This document shows, one piece after another, positions 5,185 through 11,974 of a DNA stretch of 11,974 nucleotides (positions are counted from its first letter, which is position 1; each line of letters begins with the position of its first letter). Source of the stretch: an uncultured Clostridia bacterium (GTDB taxonomy: Bacteria; Bacillota; Clostridia; TANB77; CAG-508). The position numbers and the translations under genes were made by a program. The notes beneath the pieces were generated by a model. It made no database searches, had not been told where the DNA came from, and saw only the letters and a list, made by a program, of their open reading frames with translations. Location: contig CAQRYF010000051.1 of assembly GCA_948875265.1 (NCBI GenBank), positions 1-11,974 on the forward strand, in the 5' to 3' direction.

Positions 5185-6267
5185 TTTTGCTTTTGTCATT
5201 TTCCCTTTTGTAGGTATCATAAATAATAATCCTACTAGTATTGGTAAATAAAATGTATATATCCTCCAAAATAATATTGACATATTAATTGTACCTTGTT
5301 TAAATATCGAATTAAATAGCATATAAAATCCGCCTTCAGCTCCTAGTCCAGAGCCTGGAGTTGGTATAAATGTCATTATTAGAAGTAAAAATGCTTGAAC
5401 AGGTATTATTTGCCAAAAGCTTATTCCAGAGTTCCCAAATGCCCTATATACCATATATGTTATAGAATAATATGCAAAACTTTGTATTACTGATACAATA
5501 AACATTTGCACTACCATTTTCTTTTCTTCTTTCATAACTTTAAATTGTTTTCCAAAGTTATTAATACTCTCATCTAATTTTTCTAATGTTTTATCAGGAT
5601 GTTTCAAAATATGGATTTTTGCAAGTACTTTTACTATTGGAGTTGTTATTGACGTTATTATTCTTTTTTTCACTCCTGCTAATATTACGACTAAAATTGC
5701 TACAATATTTACGATAAATCCAAGTACAGCAACCCAAAAATACTCTCTCATTAATTCTTTAAAAAAACCAAATTCAAAGAATACAACTATTAAGGTAGAA
5801 ACTACCAAAGCTGTCTGAGATATAATAAATTTAATTGCCATTGCACTTAAAGAATCACTTACTCTTTTTCCTGTTTTAGTCAGTTCATATGCTTGCATTG
5901 GTTGACCACCAGAAGCAAATGGAGTAATATTGTTAAATAACTGCCCTATCATAGCAACTTTTATAGAGTTTTTTGCAGTTTGATTTGGATACATTTTCTT
6001 TAATGGAATATGTAAGGTTATCCCTTCACATATCCAATGTACAAATAAACATACCATTCCTAGCAATACCCATCTATAATCTACTTTATTTAATACCTCT
6101 ATTATATTTTCAATGCCATCTACTTTAATCATATAAATTAGTAATCCTACAAAGATAACTACTATTAGTATAAAATTTAATACTGTCATTTTTTTATTTG
6201 CTGGTTTTACCTCTTGTTCTTTATTTAATTCTATTTGATTATCTTCATTTTCAATATTTTCTTGCAT
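5179..6267 (-). CDS. LPG-synthase-type / UPF0104 membrane protein (flippase-like)
   Basis: This 362-aa integral membrane protein belongs to the lysylphosphatidylglycerol synthase transmembrane family (PF03706-type, UPF0104/YbhN). These are MprF-like flippase domains without the C-terminal aminoacyltransferase. After a polar N-terminus (1-26), hydrophobic segments appear near 28-47, 66-82, 143-165, 174-198, 252-275, 283-300 and 333-352. Family motifs are TPFASGGQPMQAYELTKTG (115-133) and IPTPGSGLGAEGGF (301-314). It probably moves or handles a lipid or lipid-linked substrate, but the substrate cannot be read from sequence. The ATG is preceded by GGGAG at normal spacing. It appears monocistronic, with its own promoter. 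Confidence 0.88.
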   Translation of the reverse strand: MQENIENEDNQIELNKEQEVKPANKKMTVLNFILIVVIFVGLLIYMIKVDGIENIIEVLNKVDYRWVLLGMVCLFVHWICEGITLHIPLKKMYPNQTAKNSIKVAMIGQLFNNITPFASGGQPMQAYELTKTGKRVSDSLSAMAIKFIISQTALVVSTLIVVFFEFGFFKELMREYFWVAVLGFIVNIVAILVVILAGVKKRIITSITTPIVKVLAKIHILKHPDKTLEKLDESINNFGKQFKVMKEEKKMVVQMFIVSVIQSFAYYSITYMVYRAFGNSGISFWQIIPVQAFLLLIMTFIPTPGSGLGAEGGFYMLFNSIFKQGTINMSILFWRIYTFYLPILVGLLFMIPTKGKMTKAKT

Positions 6268-6298
6268 AATTCTTATCTCCCAAAATATTCTTTCTTAT

Positions 6299-6327
6299 GT
6301 TATATATTAAATTATAGTAAAAATCAA
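6299..6327 (-). promoter_or_regulatory. Candidate sigma-A promoter of the UPF0104 gene
   Basis: On the minus strand TTGATT (6327-6322) and TATAAC (6304-6299) are 17 nt apart, about 30 nt upstream of the start codon at 6267. The -10 box is close to consensus and the -35 moderate. Confidence 0.55.
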
Positions 6328-6411
6328 TATCTAAATTCTTAATTTTATATAGAACAAATCCGAAACCCATGATATTAGAACACTTTAAACTTTCCTCTTT
6401 GGCTTTTCGTT

Positions 6412-6448
6412 AATTTGTTCGTGCGACAAATTTATGAAATAAATTTGT
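6412..6448. promoter_or_regulatory. Palindrome with an overlapping alternative hairpin
   Basis: ACAAATTTAT (6426-6435) and ATAAATTTGT (6439-6448) form a perfect 10-bp inverted repeat with a 3-nt centre. A second AATTTGT at 6412-6418 can pair with the same central arm instead, giving two mutually exclusive folds. It lies between the ferredoxin terminator and the UPF0104 promoter. It may be a protein operator or simply an AT-rich palindrome; no gene in the window claims it. Confidence 0.45.
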
Positions 6449-6465
6449 GTACAATGTTTTATATA

Positions 6466-6502
6466 TATAAAAACCTGTTATCTAGACATAAATAACAGGT
6501 TT
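6466..6502 (-). terminator. Terminator of the lepB-holB-ricT-ferredoxin operon
   Basis: A perfect 11-bp stem AAACCTGTTAT (6471-6481) with ATAACAGGTTT (6492-6502) is followed on the minus strand by a T run (GGTTTTTATAT). It lies 23 nt past the ferredoxin stop codon. Confidence 0.9.
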
Positions 6503-6525
6503 GACTTTAATAAATTTTTTATGTA

Positions 6526-6696
6526 TTATTCTTCAACTGGTGCTTCTACTGGGCAAACCCCAGCACATGTACCACATGAAATACAAGCAGACTCATCAAT
6601 TACGAATTTATCATCTCCTTGTGAGATACATCCTACTGGACACTCAGCAGCACAAGCTCCACAAGAAATACATTTATCTGTTATTTTATATGCCAT
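6526..6696 (-). CDS. 2[4Fe-4S] ferredoxin (56 aa)
   Basis: This small clostridial-type ferredoxin of 56 aa begins MAYKITDKCISCGACAAECP. Two cluster motifs are complete: Cys9/12/15/19 and Cys38/41/44/48, with one extra cysteine at 23. Acidic residues close the C-terminus (VEAPVEE), as usual in these acidic carriers. GGAGGTG (6709-6703) lies 6 nt before the ATG. It is the last gene of the lepB-holB-ricT operon, 34 nt after ricT, and is followed by a strong terminator. It is a natural electron acceptor for the oxidoreductase encoded at 457-3484, although that pairing is inferred from function and not from linkage. Plus-strand frames over this region are shadows. Confidence 0.95.
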   Translation of the reverse strand: MAYKITDKCISCGACAAECPVGCISQGDDKFVIDESACISCGTCAGVCPVEAPVEE

Positions 6697-6730
6697 TTAC
6701 TTCACCTCCCAATAAATACTTCATATTATT

Positions 6731-7639
6731 CTAGTTTTCTATTCTTTTATCTTCTTTCTGTAATTTTTCTAATTCTTCTAATTCCTTCTTATTTTGTAAT
6801 TCCTCTTCATCAATTCTTTCACTTATAGCATCTTTTATTATTTTAATATCTTTAGCATTATATTTCTTGTAAAGGTATCCATCTCCATCTTTTATCTTAA
6901 CTCTAACAATTTCTTTTAATGTTTCTATATTATCGACTTCTCCCTCTCCATCTTCAGTTCTTACTATAGCTCCAATATTAGGAAGCCTTTTTAATTTATC
7001 CTCATATACATCATTTTCATATTTCAAACAACACATAAGTCTTCCGCAATTTCCCGAAATCTTTGAAGGATTTAAAGATAGATTTTGTTCTTTTGCCATT
7101 TTTATTGATACTGTCTCAAAATCACTTAAGAAAGAACAACAACAAAGTTCTCTACCACAAACTCCATTTCCACCTATTCTTTTTACTTCATCTCTTACAC
7201 CTATTTGTCTTAATTCTATTCTTGTCTTATAAATTGCTGCTAAATCTTTTACTAGTTCTCTAAAATCAATTCTACCATCAGCTGTAAAGTAAAATAAAAT
7301 TTTGCTATTATCAAATTTATATTCAACATCTGTTAATGTCATGTCTAATTTATGTTCTTTTATCTTTTTCAAACACATTTTGAATGCTTCTTTTTCCTTT
7401 TTTCTACATTCTTCAAAATGTTTATGATCTTTATAATTTGCAATTCTTACTACTTTCTTTAATGGTGTTATTATTTTTTCATCTTCTACAAATCTATTAG
7501 GAATCATTACTTCTCCGTATTCTTCCCCTTGTGCTGTTTCGACAATAACTTTATCACCTTTTTTTACTTTTAAATTTTTCGGATTAAAAAAATATATTTT
7601 ACCTAATTTTTTAAATCTAACTCCTATTATATTTTTCAA
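6731..7639 (-). CDS. ricT: RicT (YaaT), PSP1-domain iron-sulfur regulatory protein
   Basis: RicT/YaaT proteins carry the PSP1 C-terminal domain; in Bacillus subtilis RicT works with RicA and RicF in a complex that binds iron-sulfur clusters and directs RNase Y processing, affecting sporulation and competence. I choose the TTG at 7639 as start (302 aa). GGGAGG (7652-7647) lies 7 nt before it, it overlaps the holB stop as TTGA, and it gives the usual beginning MKNIIGVRFKKLGKIYFFNP. An ATG at 7654 would put the ribosome site inside the gene. Cysteine-rich PSP1 motifs are CGRELCCCSFLSDF (from residue 161) and NCGRLMCCLKYE (from residue 197). The tail is Glu/Lys-rich and probably helical. RicA and RicF are not encoded in this window. 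Confidence 0.93.
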   Translation of the reverse strand: MKNIIGVRFKKLGKIYFFNPKNLKVKKGDKVIVETAQGEEYGEVMIPNRFVEDEKIITPLKKVVRIANYKDHKHFEECRKKEKEAFKMCLKKIKEHKLDMTLTDVEYKFDNSKILFYFTADGRIDFRELVKDLAAIYKTRIELRQIGVRDEVKRIGGNGVCGRELCCCSFLSDFETVSIKMAKEQNLSLNPSKISGNCGRLMCCLKYENDVYEDKLKRLPNIGAIVRTEDGEGEVDNIETLKEIVRVKIKDGDGYLYKKYNAKDIKIIKDAISERIDEEELQNKKELEELEKLQKEDKRIEN

Positions 7640-8526
7640 TTTACTTCCTCCCATATGTTAAATAACATATTATCTATACACATATCATAATTTGCATTTT
7701 GTTTCAACCTTTTCTTTGTATTTTCCACAATATTTATACATTCTGTGTATTTATATCTCATTTTTGCCATCTTTAGTAAAATTATATTAATATAATCTAA
7801 TATCTCAAAAATCTCATCTTTAGATTTATAAATCATATCAGCCATCTGTATAATGTCTATTATATCTTTTTTTTCTAAATTATTTATAATATCTTCTATA
7901 TTACTATACTGTTCTTGCTTATCTTTCAAAACTTTTGCTTTTCCAATACTTCCTTGAAATGTTTCTAACATATTTTGACTAATATTATACATATTATAAT
8001 TTTCTTCTAAATATCTTTTTATTTCATCATTTTCAATTCTATTAAAATGTATTATCATACATCTTGATTTTATAGTTGTTAAAAATGCATTTTCATTGGC
8101 TCCTATTAATATTATTGTAGCATATTCAGGTGGCTCTTCTAATGTCTTTAATAAACAATTTTGTGCCTCTCCAGTCATTTTATCAGCATCGTTAATGATG
8201 TAAACTTTTCTATTTGATATAATTGGCTTTTCTTGAATCTTTTTTTGAATATATCTTATTTGTTCAATTTTAATACTATTCCCATCAGGTTCAATACATA
8301 GAAAATCGGGATTATTATTACTATTAAATTCTATACAAGATTTACATTTATTACAATACTTTTTTTCATCTAAGCATAATAACATTTTTGCTAATTCAGT
8401 TGCAATCATTTTTTTACCTATTCCTTCTATTCCTACAAATAAGTAACTATGTGATGTTTTATTATTTTCAACTGAATTTAATAATACTTGTTTTATTTTA
8501 CTATTTCCTATAATATTTTCAAACAT
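7636..8526 (-). CDS. holB: DNA polymerase III delta-prime subunit
   Basis: This 296-aa clamp-loader subunit opens with MFENIIGNSKIKQVLLNSV, typical of HolB. It has a P-loop-like GIEGIGKKM (32-40) and a four-cysteine zinc site (Cys51, Cys58, Cys61, Cys64). It also has the LLKTLEEPP segment (125-133) and an SRC motif (154-156), which in clamp loaders supplies the arginine finger. As part of the delta-tau-delta-prime complex it loads the beta clamp on DNA. AAAGGAG lies 7 nt before the ATG. Its stop overlaps the TTG start of ricT, and the same holB-ricT pairing is found in B. subtilis. The C-terminal collar domain is Lys/Ile/Asn-rich and poorly conserved, as expected. Confidence 0.95.
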   Translation of the reverse strand: MFENIIGNSKIKQVLLNSVENNKTSHSYLFVGIEGIGKKMIATELAKMLLCLDEKKYCNKCKSCIEFNSNNNPDFLCIEPDGNSIKIEQIRYIQKKIQEKPIISNRKVYIINDADKMTGEAQNCLLKTLEEPPEYATIILIGANENAFLTTIKSRCMIIHFNRIENDEIKRYLEENYNMYNISQNMLETFQGSIGKAKVLKDKQEQYSNIEDIINNLEKKDIIDIIQMADMIYKSKDEIFEILDYINIILLKMAKMRYKYTECINIVENTKKRLKQNANYDMCIDNMLFNIWEEVN

Positions 8527-8541
8527 CCTTAGGCTCCTTTA

Positions 8542-9174
8542 TTATTCGACTTTCCCCCACTTGTCTAATGGCCAAATTCTAATTGCTACAGTACTTTCTA
8601 TTTTTTCTAAAGGTATACATCCAAATGCTCTACAATCTGTACTATGGTTTCTATTATCTCCCATTGCAAATATACAATTTTCAGGTACTACAAAGTCTGT
8701 AAATCCTTCTCCCATAACATCTGTTACAATTCCTTCTTGCAAGTATGGCTCATCTAATTCTTGTTCATTTATATATACTTTACCATCTTTAATTTGAATA
8801 TGTTCTCCTGGAAGTCCTATTACTCTTTTTATATAACTTCTTTTTCCTATTTCAAGAAAATTATTTATAAACCATTTTAATCCGCTTTTTTCTTCATATT
8901 TTGCAACTGGATTATTTTGATTAATCTCTGAAGCAGAATATGTAATTTTGGCAGGTTCCTCAAATGTTATAATTTCTCCCCTTTTTGGTAATGTCTTTGT
9001 TGTTCTTCCCCACCTATTTAACCATAGTCTTTGATCTTGGACTAAAGTTGGATACATAGATACTTGTTTTACTATAGTTGGTGTACCTATAAAATATCTA
9101 AATAACATTGCTAACACTAATGCTATTATTATACAATATACCCATTCTAATATTTCTTTTACTGTTGAACTCAA
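8542..9174 (-). CDS. lepB: Signal peptidase I (type I leader peptidase)
   Basis: This 210-aa membrane serine protease removes signal peptides from exported proteins. One N-terminal membrane anchor spans about residues 11-30. The catalytic serine is Ser39 (QVSMYPTL) and the general-base lysine is Lys116 (YIKRVIGLPGE). The conserved GDNRNHSTDCRAFG box spans 172-185. The length is normal for Gram-positive SipS-type enzymes. Cys181 stands where many family members have Ser in the GDNRxxSxDSR box, a conservative change. The start is TTG at 9174, with AGGGAG (9188-9183) 8 nt upstream; no better ATG exists. It is the first gene of the operon, 15 nt before holB. Confidence 0.95.
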   Translation of the reverse strand: MSSTVKEILEWVYCIIIALVLAMLFRYFIGTPTIVKQVSMYPTLVQDQRLWLNRWGRTTKTLPKRGEIITFEEPAKITYSASEINQNNPVAKYEEKSGLKWFINNFLEIGKRSYIKRVIGLPGEHIQIKDGKVYINEQELDEPYLQEGIVTDVMGEGFTDFVVPENCIFAMGDNRNHSTDCRAFGCIPLEKIESTVAIRIWPLDKWGKVE

Positions 9175-9225
9175 TTCTATCGCTCCCTTTTTATTAAGTT
9201 TGTATTCTTATTTTATCACTTTATT

Positions 9226-9254
9226 ATTATACATTAACTTGTAATATTTATCAA
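9226..9254 (-). promoter_or_regulatory. Sigma-A promoter of the lepB-holB-ricT-ferredoxin operon
   Basis: On the minus strand TTGATA (9254-9249) and TATAAT (9231-9226) are exactly 17 nt apart. Only one of 12 positions departs from consensus. The leader of about 45 nt shows no obvious structure. Confidence 0.85.
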
Positions 9255-9256
9255 TT

Positions 9257-9292
9257 AAAAAAGGAAGATATTTAAAAATATTTTCCTTTTAT
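9257..9292. terminator. Intrinsic terminator after the histidine kinase gene
   Basis: A 14-bp stem (9259-9272 with 9277-9290, one G.T pair) has a TAAA loop. On the minus strand it is followed by a run of six T's, ending the murG-kinase unit. It lies directly before the lepB promoter and insulates the two transcription units. Confidence 0.85.
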
Positions 9293-9338
9293 TATTTATT
9301 ATTAACATATAATAAATATTTTATATTAAATAAATTTT

Positions 9339-10787
9339 CTATTCTCCTTTTGTTGGAATTCTAATAACAACTTCTGTACCTTGTCCAACAACACTTTTTA
9401 TATCAATACTTCCACCATTTTTATCTAATATCTCTTTTGCTATTGAAAGACCTAATCCAGTTCCTCCCATCTCCCTAGTACGTGCTTTATCTACACGATA
9501 AAATCTTTCAAATATTCTTGATAAGTCATCTTCTGGAATACCTATTCCATTATCAAAAATTTTTATATAAGCATCATTATATACAAATCCAACATATATT
9601 TTTATTTCTCCACCATCTTTTGTATATTTAATACTATTTGTAAGAATGTTTAAAACGACTCTTTCTATATCATATTTATCAGCATATACTGGAGGTACAT
9701 CTGCTGTCACAAAACAATTGACTTTATGGTTCTTTTTCTTTATTTCTATCGCAAGTTTATCCTGACATTTCTTTACCAATTCGCCCAAATCAAAAGCTTC
9801 TTTTTGTGTTCTTTTTTTATTATTATCATATCTAGAAAGTGTTAATAAATCAGTTACTAATTTAGCCATTCTTCTTGCTTCTGTTGCTATTACATTTAAA
9901 AACTTGTCCTGTGTTTCTTTATCATATTCTCCTTCTAACAATGTATCTGCATATCCCATTATAGAAGTAATTGGAGTTTTTAATTCATGCGATACATCTG
10001 CCACCAATTCTTTTTGCATATCATCTAATTTTACATGTTCTGTAATATCTTGTATAACCACAATCACACCATCTGGCCTATCTGATTCATTTCTAAAAGG
10101 TGCAAAAAATACATTCATAAATTTATCTTCAACTTGTATTCTCTGTTCTGTTGATGTCCAATTCTCTAGATATATAACTTTCTCCATGTTAATATCCAAT
10201 TTAAACTTTTTAAATATATCTTCAAAAGTATTATCCTCTGGTCTTATACTTAAGAATTTTTTAGCAGCTGGATTAATTAATATAATTTCACCTTCCATAT
10301 TAAATGCTATAATTCCATCTGTTATATGTAAAAGAATAGTTTCTATTTGTTTCTTTTGTGTTGAAACTTCGCTTAATTTTTCCTTTAGCTCTGTAGTCAT
10401 AACTCCAAATACATTTTCTAAATTACCTACATCTCCAGGCTTTCTATTCTTAAATATCTTATTAGTTTTATTATCTTCTTCTGTAATCTTTTCTGTACTC
10501 TCTATTAATTTGTTAATTGGATAAATCACAAATTTTGAAAGGAATATAGAAATTAAAATCCCAACTGTAGCAAATACTATTCCAGATATTAATAATATTA
10601 TCTTTGTATTTATTTCTGTATTATTAATTACTTTTATTACCTGATCAATATTTTGTGATTGGTCATTTCCTATTTGTATATTTATAGAATTTAATGAATT
10701 AATAAAAAATATCCCTAATCCACTTATTATTACTATTCCTATAAAAAAATATATCAGTACTATTTTAAACTGTATGTTTTTAAACAT
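9339..10787 (-). CDS. Sensor histidine kinase, WalK/PhoR type (HAMP-PAS-HisKA-HATPase)
   Basis: This is a 482-aa membrane-bound two-component kinase. Membrane helices near residues 8-29 and 63-85 enclose an outside loop of only about 33 residues, too short for the Cache sensor of B. subtilis WalK. HAMP follows at about 86-140, then PAS at about 148-250 (HITDGIIAFNMEGEIILINP). The HisKA phospho-acceptor is His267 in DVSHELKTP. The ATPase domain has an N box near Asn384, G1 DNGIGIP (412-418), F box FERFYRVD (426-433) and G2 GGTGLGLSIA (441-450). It begins 10 nt after the murG stop, with AGAGG before its ATG. No response regulator is present in the window, so its partner and signal are open; adjacency to murG favours envelope stress or cell-wall control. 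Confidence 0.93.
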   Translation of the reverse strand: MFKNIQFKIVLIYFFIGIVIISGLGIFFINSLNSINIQIGNDQSQNIDQVIKVINNTEINTKIILLISGIVFATVGILISIFLSKFVIYPINKLIESTEKITEEDNKTNKIFKNRKPGDVGNLENVFGVMTTELKEKLSEVSTQKKQIETILLHITDGIIAFNMEGEIILINPAAKKFLSIRPEDNTFEDIFKKFKLDINMEKVIYLENWTSTEQRIQVEDKFMNVFFAPFRNESDRPDGVIVVIQDITEHVKLDDMQKELVADVSHELKTPITSIMGYADTLLEGEYDKETQDKFLNVIATEARRMAKLVTDLLTLSRYDNNKKRTQKEAFDLGELVKKCQDKLAIEIKKKNHKVNCFVTADVPPVYADKYDIERVVLNILTNSIKYTKDGGEIKIYVGFVYNDAYIKIFDNGIGIPEDDLSRIFERFYRVDKARTREMGGTGLGLSIAKEILDKNGGSIDIKSVVGQGTEVVIRIPTKGE

Positions 10788-10797
10788 TATTTTACCT

Positions 10798-11907
10798 CTA
10801 TTTCACTAATTTTCTAATCTCATCATATATCTTATCTTCCACATTATTGGTAGAAATTTTTAATGCATTTTTTCCCATTTGTTCCATGTTTCTTCTGTTC
10901 AATATTATTTCTTCTATTGTTTTATTTAATAAACTTCCTTCTACTTTATCATTTAATAAAATTTTTGCTGCACCAATCTTTTCTAAAACTTTTGCATTAT
11001 GTAATTGGTGATTATGGCTAACATTTGGAAGTGGTATTAAAATAGAAGGTTTTCCTAAATTTGATATTTCTGTTATTGTCATAGCCCCACTTCTTGAAAC
11101 AATAACATCAACAACATTCATTACTTCTTCCATATTATATATATAAGGAACTATTTTTATATTTTCTATATTATTAATATTACTATTTTCTAATTCTTCC
11201 TTTATTACATCATATTGTTTAGGTCCTGATGCACAGATAATTTGATAATTCTTATTTAATTTATTTTTTACAATTTCAATAATTGCTTCATTAATTTTCT
11301 TTGCACCCTGACTTCCACCAAAAACTAATATAATTGGTTTTGCTTCATTTAGTCCCATATCTTTTATAATTTTTACTTTTTTATCAATTGAATATTCCTT
11401 TTTAGATATTTTCACTGGTGTCCCTGTATACACTACATTTCTTGACTTTTTTATTCTAGGTATAGCATCTTTAAAAGAAACTAATATTGTATTTGTCTTT
11501 TTAGCTAGCATTTTTACAGCTCTGCCAGGAAAAGCATTACTCTCATGTAATAACGTTGGTATTTTTAATTTATGTGCTGCAGAAATAGTAGCTCCACAAA
11601 TATAGCCTCCTGTTCCTATCACAATATCAGGTTTAAAATCTTTTATAATCTTTTTTGCATCTCCATATCCTTTTAATGTTTTACACATTTTTTTGATATT
11701 ATCAATAGACACTTTTTTGCTCAACCCATAAGCATCAATAGTCTTCAATTTATATCCAGCTCTTGGAACCAAGTCATTTTCTAATCCTCTTGTCGTACCA
11801 ATAAATATTATATTCGAATCCTTTTCCTCTTGTTTTATTTTATTAGCAATTGCAAGTCCTGGATTAATATGTCCTGCTGTTCCTGCAGCTGCAATAATCA
11901 CTCTCAT
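10798..11907 (-). CDS. murG: UDP-GlcNAc:lipid I transferase MurG
   Basis: MurG is the membrane-associated glycosyltransferase that adds N-acetylglucosamine to lipid I to make lipid II, the last cytoplasmic step of peptidoglycan synthesis. The 369-aa product has the N-terminal loop AAAGTAGHINPG (6-17) with His13, and LLHESNAFPGRA (119-130). The donor-binding half has FGGSQGA (196-202), SRSGAMTITE (271-280) with the family's conserved Glu, and NHQLHNA (299-305). Compared with the usual GGTGGH, Ala8 and Ala11 replace two loop glycines. AAGGAGG lies 8 nt before the ATG at 11907. A terminal hairpin repeat begins about 30 nt upstream, leaving little room for a promoter, so transcription probably begins beyond the window. 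The kinase gene follows after 10 nt. Confidence 0.95.
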   Translation of the reverse strand: MRVIIAAAGTAGHINPGLAIANKIKQEEKDSNIIFIGTTRGLENDLVPRAGYKLKTIDAYGLSKKVSIDNIKKMCKTLKGYGDAKKIIKDFKPDIVIGTGGYICGATISAAHKLKIPTLLHESNAFPGRAVKMLAKKTNTILVSFKDAIPRIKKSRNVVYTGTPVKISKKEYSIDKKVKIIKDMGLNEAKPIILVFGGSQGAKKINEAIIEIVKNKLNKNYQIICASGPKQYDVIKEELENSNINNIENIKIVPYIYNMEEVMNVVDVIVSRSGAMTITEISNLGKPSILIPLPNVSHNHQLHNAKVLEKIGAAKILLNDKVEGSLLNKTIEEIILNRRNMEQMGKNALKISTNNVEDKIYDEIRKLVK

Positions 11908-11936
11908 GAAATTTGCCTCCTTATTTTTATTTTCCC

Positions 11937-11974
11937 GTTTTGGGGTCGGGTCTTAAAATGGCAATTACCATTTT
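11937..11974 (-). repeat. Terminal hairpin repeat, right copy
   Basis: Read on the minus strand, AAAATGG (11974-11968) pairs with CCATTTT (11961-11955) around a 6-nt loop, followed by AAGACCCGACCCCAAAAC (11954-11937). It is the inverted counterpart of positions 13-36. It sits just upstream of murG in the same orientation relative to the gene as the left copy has to its own downstream gene. The element may continue beyond the window edge. Confidence 0.75.

Noticed and set aside
6254..6370. Possible 38-39-codon minus-strand ORF starting ATGGGTTTCGG, overlapping the UPF0104 start
   Set aside because: It has no ribosome site, it overlaps the promoter and start of a well-supported gene, and its composition is that of AT-rich intergenic DNA.
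6501..6734. Plus-strand frames of 64 and 77 aa
   Set aside because: They are shadows of the 56-aa ferredoxin on the minus strand, which has two complete cluster motifs and a good ribosome site.
9904..10524. Plus-strand 206-aa frame
   Set aside because: It is antisense to the histidine kinase HAMP-PAS-HisKA region; Ser/Ile-rich shadow of the kinase coding bias.

Overview
The window is about 12 kb of AT-rich DNA with strong AAGGAGG-type ribosome sites, TTGACA/TATAAT-type promoters and short intergenic gaps. A multi-subunit 2-oxoacid:ferredoxin oxidoreductase, a 2[4Fe-4S] ferredoxin, RicT (YaaT), HolB, signal peptidase I, MurG and a WalK/PhoR-type kinase together point to an anaerobic low-GC Firmicute, probably a gut-type Clostridia member. 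I cannot name a species. A 24-nt inverted repeat sits at the two extreme ends, so the window may be a whole contig that broke at dispersed repeats.

Layout. (1) Positions 1-3531, plus strand: a terminal hairpin repeat, a 74-aa hypothetical protein with its own promoter and terminator, then a consensus promoter driving a gamma-delta-alpha-beta oxidoreductase operon that ends in a bidirectional terminator. (2) Positions 3541-5156, minus strand: an accessory-looking segment with an unrecognised 208-aa protein, a putative PBECR4-like RNase, and upstream of that gene a perfect TTGACA-N17-TATAAT promoter. This promoter reads into two tandem 52-nt structured repeats followed by an intrinsic terminator. 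(3) Positions 5179-6267, minus: a membrane protein of the LPG-synthase/UPF0104 flippase-like family. (4) Positions 6526-9174, minus: an operon lepB-holB-ricT-ferredoxin with its own promoter and terminator. (5) Positions 9339-11907, minus: murG followed by a sensor histidine kinase, ended by a terminator; a second terminal repeat lies just upstream of murG.

The most interesting object is at 4315-5156. A strong promoter, tandem short RNA repeats with hairpins and a possible pseudoknot, an AAAAAU box on both sides of each repeat, an intrinsic terminator and then a small putative RNase gene form exactly the architecture of a type III toxin-antitoxin locus (ToxIN/CptIN/TenpIN-like). The predicted toxin does not look to me like ToxN, and its only well-placed start codon appears to be AUA. 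Whether this is a divergent known family or a new one needs a search I cannot run.

The remaining genes are housekeeping: fermentative 2-oxoacid oxidation (oxidoreductase plus ferredoxin), protein export (LepB), replication (HolB), RNA-processing regulation (RicT), peptidoglycan lipid II synthesis (MurG) and envelope signalling (kinase).
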